A stretch of DNA of 5,881 nucleotides from CAZDYP01 sp964509505 (lineage in GTDB: Bacteria > Chloroflexota > Anaerolineae > JACRMK01): positions 1 through 5,881 of the forward strand of contig CAZDYP010000241.1 of NCBI GenBank assembly GCA_964509505.1. Reading direction: 5' to 3'. The notes under the pieces are model-generated. The model did no database searches, was not told where the DNA came from, and saw nothing but the letters and a program-made list of their open reading frames with translations. Below, in pieces: positions 1 through 5,031 of this stretch; the first letter of the stretch is position 1; every line of letters starts with the position of its first letter. The translations under genes and the position numbers were made by a program.

Positions 1-99
1 ACCCGCTGCGCCAGAAAAACCTTTAGGGTCTGAATTTCAAAACACTCTCTAAGGGTGGATCTTCTGACCTTGGTGTAGAACCAATTAGCGCGGTGAGCT

Positions 100-130
100 G
101 GGCGAACCATGTGGACTTGATAATTCGCCC
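100..130. repeat. Inverted repeat / hairpin in the left intergenic region
   Basis: GGGCGAA at 100-106 pairs perfectly with TTCGCCC at 124-130 around a 17-nt loop. An alternative nested fold pairs GCTGGG (97-102) with CCCAGC (135-140) and CGAA (103-106) with TTCG (124-127). There is no T-tract on either side, so a simple terminator is unlikely. It may be part of a dispersed intergenic repeat, but copy number cannot be judged from one window. Confidence 0.45.
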
Positions 131-249
131 GCCTCCCAGCGTAGTTTGCGGGACAAGCTCAGGATGCTTCTACATCAAGATTGGTAGGACTTAAGGGTTT
201 AACAGCGCCCGCGAAGCAGTAACCTATTTGCTGGGACTCACACAAGACA

Positions 250-279
250 TTGACAATGTGCGCGGCATACTGCGATAAG
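250..279 (+). promoter_or_regulatory. Putative sigma70-type promoter for the diguanylate cyclase gene
   Basis: A perfect -35 hexamer TTGACA lies at 250-255. After an 18-nt spacer comes GATAAG at 274-279, matching four of six positions of the -10 consensus, with the extended -10 dinucleotide TG at 271-272. Transcription would start near 286, giving a leader of about 90-120 nt before the cyclase start. The placement, a short distance upstream and on the right strand, supports the call. It rests on sequence match only. Confidence 0.45.
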
Positions 280-339
280 TAGTGTGCCATCACAAAATCG
301 CCGAAGAACCTATGAACACCGCTCAACTCGATCAAGCCA

Positions 340-356
340 TTCACGAGCTCGGTGAA
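340..356. promoter_or_regulatory. Near-perfect palindrome, possible operator or leader hairpin
   Basis: TTCACGAG (340-347) faces CTCGGTGAA (348-356). The two arms are perfect reverse complements except for one extra G in the right arm. The site lies downstream of the predicted transcription start and 22 nt before the TTG start of the cyclase, a position typical of a repressor operator. As RNA it has essentially no loop, so a dimeric DNA-binding protein is more likely than an RNA hairpin. No regulator is known from this window, and a chance palindrome is possible. Confidence 0.3.
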
Positions 357-377
357 CACAAAGAGGCCTAGGCGCGG

Positions 378-2921
378 TTGCCTATCTCACAAGAAACAGC
401 GTGTGTTATGTCTGAATCAAATCGAATGGCGCATGAGACCGCGCTGGCGTTAATCGAAACGGCGCCTGATGCCATCGTCGTCAGCGACGAGGCGGGACAG
501 ATCGTGTTTGTCAATCAGCAAGCAGAAAATTTGCTTGGCTACTCCTCCGCCGAACTCGTGGGGCAAGCCATCGAGCGTCTGGTGCCTGCGCGCTTTCAAG
601 GTGAGCATGTACGTTATCGGGCGAAATATGTCGCCAACCCTACGACACGGTTGATGGGGACGCGGCGCATTCTAGTTGCGCAGTGCAAAGATGGCAGCGA
701 GCTGCCAATCGAACTTAACCTGAGCCTCACGCGCACGGCGGAGGGTGTGCGTGTGACGAGCATCATTCACGACTTGACTTCCCATGAACGCACCGAAGCC
801 GAATTGCGCCGACAAACGGCGCAGCTCGCCACTTTGAATCGCGCAATGCAAGCGTTAAGCGCGTCGCTGGACTTGCGACATGTCTTAGAAACAATTCTGC
901 ATGAGTTGCGCCAAGTCGTGCCGTATGACACAGCCGCCGTTTTTCAACGCAAAGGCGATTGGTTGGAGCTCGTGGGCGGCTATGGGTTTCCCAACCTCGA
1001 AGACTTGTTGGGCATCACCTTCAATCTCACGCGCGACGACAATCCCAATGCGGAGGTCGTGCGTAGGCGCGCGCCGTTCATCGTTGCCGATGCGCCCGTA
1101 CGGTATGCCGGCTTTCGTAAAGAGCCCCATGCGCGCACGCTCATTCACGGTTGGCTTGGCGTGCCGATGCTGTTTGGCGACGAGTTGATTGGGATGATCT
1201 CGCTCGACAAGCACGAGCCCAATTTTTATACCGAGCAGCACGCACAGCTCGCGCTCGCTTTTGCCGCGCAAGCCGCCATCGCGCTGGCTAATGCGCAGCG
1301 TTTCGAATATGAGCGAGCGCAAGGGTTACGCCAAGCAGCGCTCTTTCGCCTGAGTTCGATCTTAGCGGCAACGCTGGATGAAACCGCCATTTGGCAAGCA
1401 GTCGCCGAGGGCTTGCACGACGAGACGCTTGGCTACACACACGTGGCGTTGTTGGAATGGGACAAAAACACGGGCGACCGTGTCATGCGCGGTTGGATTG
1501 GTTGGGACAAAATAGCTGACATGCGTTTTGCGCCAGGTCAAGGGTTAAGTGAGCGCCCTTTGCTCGATGGGCAGTTACATTACACCCCCGATAGCTCGCT
1601 CGACCCACACCATGTTGGTGGGCATCTGATCGGCTGTGAGGCGGATGTGCCGATTCGGATTGGCGACCAGATTATCGGCGTGCTCGTCGTCGAGTTGCCG
1701 CGTGTTCATGCATTCACGCAAGCCGATTTGGATGTATTCAGCGCCGCCGCGAATCAGGCTGGGCTCGCGCTAGGGCGCGCGCGCTTGTTGAAAGAAACGC
1801 AACAACGCCTCACGGAGCTCGCGACCATTCATGACATCAGCCAAGTCTCTATCCAGCAATTGGAATTGGAGACGTGGCTCTCGCTCGTCGGCGAAAAAAT
1901 TAATCAAACCTTTGACGTGCAGGGCGTCTATATCGCATTATACGATCGGCAAGCCGAACAAATACGCATTCCCTATTGGCGCTATTATAATCAGCAACTG
2001 GGTCAGCAAGTCCTATCGATGAAGAGCGGCTTGACGTACACGGTTATCCAATCACGCCAACCCTTGCTCATCAATTCTGACTACGAACGACGCAGCGCAG
2101 CATTAGGAGTGCGACGCGTCACAACGTCATTGGGCAAATACCCACGCTCGTGGCTGGGTGTGCCGATTTTCGTCGCGGGCGAGCCAATCGGCGTCTTGAG
2201 TATTCAGAATTGTGAACGCGAAAATGTCTTTACCGCTGCGGACGTGCGCTTGTTGACGACGATTGCCGCTAATGTCGGCATCGCTTTACAAAACGCGCAG
2301 CTCTATACCGCCGTGCAACAAGAGTTGAGTGAACGCAAACGCGCCGAAGAAAAATTGCTCGCTACCAATGAACAATTACAAGCGCATCTTGCCGAAATCG
2401 AAGCGCTGCAAGTGAAACTACGCGAACAAGCGATCCGCGACCCCTTGACGGGCTTGTTCAATCGGCGCTATCTCGAAGAGACGTTGGCGCGTGAGTTGGT
2501 GCGCGCCACGCGCGGCAATCTGCCGCTCAGTATCGTGATGATGGATATTGACCATTTCAAAAAATTCAACGACACCTACGGACATAAAGCCGGTGATGAG
2601 ATGCTTCAAGCATTGGGCGAGCTGTTGCGGGCGCAAACACGCGGCAGTGACGTGGCGTGTCGTTATGGCGGCGAAGAGTTCGTCGCTGTGCTGCCGAGCG
2701 CGACCCTCAGCGCCGCGCAACAACGCGCCGAGCAATGGCGCAGCCTGTTTGAAGCGTTGCGTGTGCCACACCACGGCGAGGAATTGCGAAGCACCCTCTC
2801 GCTTGGCGTCGCCATGTTTCCCATTCACGCTACCACAAGCGAGAGCCTGCTCGATGCCGCCGACAAAGCGCTCTATGTTGCCAAGTCTGCGGGACGGAAC
2901 CGTGTGGTCGTCTGTGCGTAA
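378..2921 (+). CDS. PAS-GAF-GAF-GAF-GGDEF diguanylate cyclase (sensor, soluble)
   Basis: It makes cyclic di-GMP from two GTP in the cytoplasm under control of four N-terminal sensor domains. Domains in order: PAS (about 24-135, ending in the usual DLT..ER linker), three GAF domains (about 164-306, 318-467, 478-642, each with the helix-rich end seen before GAF boundaries), a charged coiled coil (643-685) and GGDEF (686-845). The cyclase signatures are intact: DPLTGLFNRR at 688-697, metal-binding D723 in MDIDHFKKFND, and GGEEF at 764-768. The inhibitory I-site RGSD sits at 755-758, five residues before GGEEF, so product feedback is expected. There is no signal peptide, membrane segment, EAL, HD-GYP or receiver domain. 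The chosen TTG start has AAGAGG at 361-366 upstream; ATG at 408 or 426 also precedes the PAS domain and could be used instead. PAS residues H77 and R97 match the heme pocket of FixL (see findings). It is probably monocistronic. Confidence 0.94.
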   Translation: MPISQETACVMSESNRMAHETALALIETAPDAIVVSDEAGQIVFVNQQAENLLGYSSAELVGQAIERLVPARFQGEHVRYRAKYVANPTTRLMGTRRILVAQCKDGSELPIELNLSLTRTAEGVRVTSIIHDLTSHERTEAELRRQTAQLATLNRAMQALSASLDLRHVLETILHELRQVVPYDTAAVFQRKGDWLELVGGYGFPNLEDLLGITFNLTRDDNPNAEVVRRRAPFIVADAPVRYAGFRKEPHARTLIHGWLGVPMLFGDELIGMISLDKHEPNFYTEQHAQLALAFAAQAAIALANAQRFEYERAQGLRQAALFRLSSILAATLDETAIWQAVAEGLHDETLGYTHVALLEWDKNTGDRVMRGWIGWDKIADMRFAPGQGLSERPLLDGQLHYTPDSSLDPHHVGGHLIGCEADVPIRIGDQIIGVLVVELPRVHAFTQADLDVFSAAANQAGLALGRARLLKETQQRLTELATIHDISQVSIQQLELETWLSLVGEKINQTFDVQGVYIALYDRQAEQIRIPYWRYYNQQLGQQVLSMKSGLTYTVIQSRQPLLINSDYERRSAALGVRRVTTSLGKYPRSWLGVPIFVAGEPIGVLSIQNCERENVFTAADVRLLTTIAANVGIALQNAQLYTAVQQELSERKRAEEKLLATNEQLQAHLAEIEALQVKLREQAIRDPLTGLFNRRYLEETLARELVRATRGNLPLSIVMMDIDHFKKFNDTYGHKAGDEMLQALGELLRAQTRGSDVACRYGGEEFVAVLPSATLSAAQQRAEQWRSLFEALRVPHHGEELRSTLSLGVAMFPIHATTSESLLDAADKALYVAKSAGRNRVVVCA

Positions 2922-2923
2922 AT

Positions 2924-2958
2924 AAGACCTCACAGGTTTTGGAGCCCTGTAAGGTCTT
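2924..2958. terminator. Bidirectional hairpin terminator between convergent genes
   Basis: AAGACCTCACAGG (2924-2936) pairs with CCTGTAAGGTCTT (2946-2958), 12 of 13 positions matched, around a 9-nt loop. The stem begins three bases after the TAA of the cyclase and ends immediately before the stop codon of the rRNA methyltransferase on the other strand, so it fills the gap exactly and can serve both genes. The T-tracts are short (CTTTC on plus, CTTATTT on minus), so efficiency is uncertain. It resembles AGACCTGACAGG-type inverted repeats that I recall from Chloroflexota intergenic regions. Confidence 0.65.
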
Positions 2959-4332
2959 TCATCTTAACCGTAGCCCTTTCGGATAAAAATTTTTCACGAC
3001 GCCTTGCGCGCGATAACCCCATCCCAATGGAAAACCAGACACCGTGACTAGCGTCCAGCCATTAGCGCCGCTCGCACTCAATGGATGTCCTTGCCCATAG
3101 CGTTTGAGCAATGCGTCGGTGGGCGCAAAATCAAGCGTCTGCTGCGCATCGGCGGCGCGCAACGCCAACGCCAGACTGTGCGACGGCGTGAAGCGCTCGC
3201 GTTGCCACGTTCCCAACCACCAGCCTGCGCGCCTCACATGAAGTCCATCGAACGAGGGCGCGTCAGGCAATACGGCATAGAGTTGATCCGCGCACAGCAC
3301 CAGCCAAAAATTTTCGCTTGGGTCTCGGCACAACGCGCTGGCGACAAAGGCGCGCCATGCCGCTCGCGCTTTTTGCGGCGCAGGTTTCCAACGCATTCGC
3401 TTGATAGCTGGCGCGTCACCATCCTTGCGACGCAACAACGCCATGAAGTGGCCTTCGCCATGCACACGATGGGGCCAGAAGCGCGCGGTCTGCGTCAGCT
3501 CAGGACAACGCCACTCCGCTGCAACCCAAGCGGGACACCCTGACGTTGCGCCCTTGAGCGCGAGAAGCGCGAGCGCGAAGTCGTCGTGTTGTTTCAAAAA
3601 GCGCGCGATGGCTTCCTCGTTTTCCTCGGGGGCGAAGGTGCAAGTACTATATACTAAGAAGCCGCCAGGGCGCACGAGTTTCGCCGCACTCTGTAAAATT
3701 TTTTGTTGGCGCAACGCGCAGCCCTGCACATGTTCGATACTCCATGCTTCTCTCGCCGCCGTCATTTTGCGGAACATGCCCTCGCCTGAACACGGTGCGT
3801 CGAGCAACACTGCGTCAAACGTCGCGCCCCATGGCTCTGCCAAACGCGCGGGCTCGGCATTCGTGATGATCGCGCGGCGCACGCCCCACCGCGCCAAATT
3901 TTCTGTGAGCGCCTGCGTGCGCCGCGCTTCGATTTCGTTGGCGACCAGCAACCCTGTCTCGCCTAGGCGTGACGCCAAGTGTGTTGCCTTGCCGCCGGGC
4001 GACGCCGCCAGATCAAGCACACGCATGCCGGCGCGCACGGGCAACGCCTCAGCCACAGCCATCGCCGTTGGTTCTTGCAAGTAATACAAGCCCGCCGCGT
4101 GAAAGGGATGTTTGCCCGCGCTTGCAGCAGCGGGCAGTACGAAGCCCGTCTCACACCATGGCACCGCTTCAAGCGGCCATGATACCAACTCGCGCAATTG
4201 CATGGGCGCAAGCTTCAAGGGGTTGACGCGCAAGCCATTGACCGGCGCATGATTGAGCGACGCGAAAAAATCAGAGGCTTCATCACCTAACCACGAGCGC
4301 ATACGTTGAGTGAAAAGTTGAGGAAGGTTCAT
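2959..4332 (-). CDS. rsmF: 16S rRNA (cytosine-C5) methyltransferase, RsmF/NOL1-NOP2-sun family
   Basis: A SAM-dependent enzyme that methylates C5 of cytosines in the 16S rRNA decoding region (C1407 in E. coli). In the 457-residue protein, GLRVNPLK near residue 33 is the usual N-terminal element. GLYYLQEPTAM is at 81-91, the SAM-binding motif VLDLAASPGGK at 105-115, DAPCSGEGMFRK at 178-189 and STCT at 229-232. C231 is the expected catalytic nucleophile and C181 the cysteine that helps release the product. PHRVHGEGHFMALLRR follows at 287-302. The C-terminal PUA-like domain ends with the hallmark PLGWG (435-439) and KNFYPKGLR (447-455). The length fits the family (E. coli 479). The frame is open 46 codons further upstream, but family homology begins at MNLPQLFTQRM, so ATG at 4332 is chosen; it lacks a Shine-Dalgarno site. 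It is convergent with the cyclase and divergent from the VOC gene, so probably transcribed alone. Confidence 0.93.
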   Translation of the reverse strand: MNLPQLFTQRMRSWLGDEASDFFASLNHAPVNGLRVNPLKLAPMQLRELVSWPLEAVPWCETGFVLPAAASAGKHPFHAAGLYYLQEPTAMAVAEALPVRAGMRVLDLAASPGGKATHLASRLGETGLLVANEIEARRTQALTENLARWGVRRAIITNAEPARLAEPWGATFDAVLLDAPCSGEGMFRKMTAAREAWSIEHVQGCALRQQKILQSAAKLVRPGGFLVYSTCTFAPEENEEAIARFLKQHDDFALALLALKGATSGCPAWVAAEWRCPELTQTARFWPHRVHGEGHFMALLRRKDGDAPAIKRMRWKPAPQKARAAWRAFVASALCRDPSENFWLVLCADQLYAVLPDAPSFDGLHVRRAGWWLGTWQRERFTPSHSLALALRAADAQQTLDFAPTDALLKRYGQGHPLSASGANGWTLVTVSGFPLGWGYRAQGVVKNFYPKGLRLR

Positions 4333-4368
4333 AGTTGATGGAAAGCGGAACGCGCACGATGATATTGG

Positions 4369-4450
4369 TTCCCTCATAGGCAAAAGGGAAAAGCCTCTCA
4401 GGGCGGATAGACACATCCGCCGTTGGGCGCGGGATGTGACCATCCTGCGC
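4369..4450. repeat. Cluster of inverted repeats in the divergent intergenic region
   Basis: Three inverted repeats follow one another. TTCCCT (4369-4374) pairs with AGGGAA (4385-4390). GGCGGAT (4402-4408) pairs with ATCCGCC (4415-4421) around a 6-nt loop. GCGCGGGATG (4427-4436) pairs with CATCCTGCGC (4441-4450) around TGAC, ten pairs with one G-U when read as plus-strand RNA. CACATCC (4412-4418) can alternatively pair with GGATGTG (4432-4438), which would disrupt the last two stems. The cluster lies between two divergent starts, where a terminator is not expected. It could be a structured RNA leader, a regulatory DNA site or a degraded intergenic repeat. Confidence 0.5.
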
Positions 4451-4459
4451 GAGCCCTCC

Positions 4460-4488
4460 TTTACATGCAATCGGAAACCATATATATC
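4460..4488 (+). promoter_or_regulatory. Putative promoter for the VOC-family gene
   Basis: TTTACA (4460-4465) is a close -35 match. TATATC (4483-4488) follows at the ideal 17-nt spacing, within a TATATAT run at 4481-4487 that also allows a 15-nt spacing. Transcription would begin about 25 bases before the ATG at 4519, leaving room for the purine-rich GAGAAGAG at 4503-4510 as ribosome-binding site. No comparably good promoter is visible for the divergent methyltransferase gene. Confidence 0.4.
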
Positions 4489-4518
4489 CCCATCCCATCA
4501 TTGAGAAGAGCTAATCCA

Positions 4519-4935
4519 ATGTCTAAATTCAATATCGCAGGCACGATTGTTTTCACTTACTATCATGACCTCACGCGCGCCGCCGATTTTTATGCGCGCA
4601 TCCTGGGCTTGGCACTCGTCGTGGATCAAGGCTATGCGAAAATCTTTCGGCTCACGCCGCATTCATTCATCGGTTTGGTGGACAGTGAAAAAGGCACGCT
4701 GAAGGCCAGCGAAACGAAATCTGTTATCATCGCCACAGCGACGGGTGAGGTGGATCAGTGGTACGAACATTTGCAAGCGCAGGGCGTGACCATCTTCAAG
4801 CCATTGAAGCAACATGATACGATTGGCGTGCGTGGTTTCATGGCGCTTGATCCAGAAGGGTATGTGTTGGAGTTCGAGGAGTTTTTGGACACGGAGCGAA
4901 ACGCGCGGATGGTAGAGCTGCTGCGGGAAGCGTGA
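4519..4935 (+). CDS. VOC-family protein (glyoxalase/bleomycin-resistance fold)
   Basis: A 138-residue cytoplasmic protein with the two beta-alpha-beta-beta-beta modules of the vicinal-oxygen-chelate superfamily; the exact ligand or reaction is unknown. Seen in sequence: YYHDLTRAADFYARILGLAL at 14-33 is the classic first-module strand-helix element. SVIIATATGEVDQWYEHLQAQGV (68-90) opens the second module, and DPEGYVLEFEEF (111-122) is the standard C-terminal strand, with E118 at the usual metal-ligand position. The other expected ligands appear absent: by my alignment the first-strand histidine is an isoleucine, and there is no histidine in the strand at 68-73. Binding without metal, as in bleomycin-resistance proteins, is therefore plausible but unproven. 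The start ATG at 4519 has GAGAAGAG eight bases upstream; the frame is open to 4423, but the extra residues do not fit the fold. Divergent from rsmF and convergent with the helicase gene. Confidence 0.88.
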   Translation: MSKFNIAGTIVFTYYHDLTRAADFYARILGLALVVDQGYAKIFRLTPHSFIGLVDSEKGTLKASETKSVIIATATGEVDQWYEHLQAQGVTIFKPLKQHDTIGVRGFMALDPEGYVLEFEEFLDTERNARMVELLREA

Positions 4936-4965
4936 GGCGCAAGCGTGGAACATCAGAGGCGATGC

Positions 4966-4998
4966 AAAGCCCTCTTCTCCACAAGCGCACAGGGCTTT
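4966..4998. terminator. Bidirectional hairpin terminator between VOC gene and helicase gene
   Basis: AAAGCCCT (4966-4973) pairs perfectly with AGGGCTTT (4991-4998) around a 17-nt loop. It sits in the 96-bp gap between the VOC stop codon (4933-4935) and the helicase stop codon (5032-5034). The A-rich left and T-rich right arms give short T stretches on both strands (TTTATCATTTG on plus), which fits a shared terminator for convergent genes. Confidence 0.55.
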
Positions 4999-5031
4999 AT
5001 CATTTGTCAATCCGCAAGCAAAAATCTGAAA

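Larger units (their letters stand above)
1..377. other. Gene-free leader region upstream of the diguanylate cyclase
   Basis: No convincing gene lies here. The plus frame that later carries the cyclase has stops at 24-26, 192-194, 276-278 and 369-371, with open pieces of 27 to 55 codons between them and no good start in the longer ones. On the minus strand an ATG at 110-108 opens a frame that runs off the left edge (36 codons), and a 66-codon frame covers 159-359. Neither resembles a family I know. The left half is less GC-rich than the genes and contains a hairpin at 100-130. It also has the string GACAAGCTCAGG at 152-163, which resembles a motif I recall from bacterial intergenic repeats. 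The right half holds the promoter and palindrome listed separately. Most likely it is intergenic DNA, partly repeat-derived. Confidence 0.6.

Noticed and set aside
1..52. Open plus frame ending with TAA at 50-52, a possible tail of an upstream gene
   Set aside because: Only 16 codons are visible and none are recognisable, so it cannot be told from chance.
159..359. 66-codon open frame on the minus strand upstream of the cyclase
   Set aside because: No recognisable family, no ribosome-binding site, and it runs opposite the predicted promoter and leader of the cyclase. It may be chance openness.
1..377. Search for tRNA, tmRNA, RNase P RNA, riboswitch or CRISPR repeats in the leader
   Set aside because: No cloverleaf, no conserved core motifs and no spaced direct repeats were found.
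885..1322. 145-codon minus-strand frame inside the cyclase
   Set aside because: It lies wholly opposite the first GAF domain, whose plus-strand translation is clearly conserved; the minus product matches nothing known.
2418..2933. 171-codon minus-strand frame opposite the GGDEF domain
   Set aside because: The plus strand encodes an intact GGDEF domain; the reverse frame is a by-product of GC-rich codon use.
3401..4084. 227-codon plus-strand frame opposite rsmF
   Set aside because: The longest antisense frame, but the minus strand carries all methyltransferase motifs there; the plus product is rich in Ala, Ser, Arg and Pro with no domain.
4333..4470. 46-codon N-terminal extension of the rsmF frame
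   Set aside because: It covers the divergent intergenic region with its hairpins, and family similarity begins only at the ATG at 4332.
4423..4518. 32-codon N-terminal extension of the VOC frame
   Set aside because: The putative promoter and ribosome site fall inside it, and the fold begins after the ATG at 4519.
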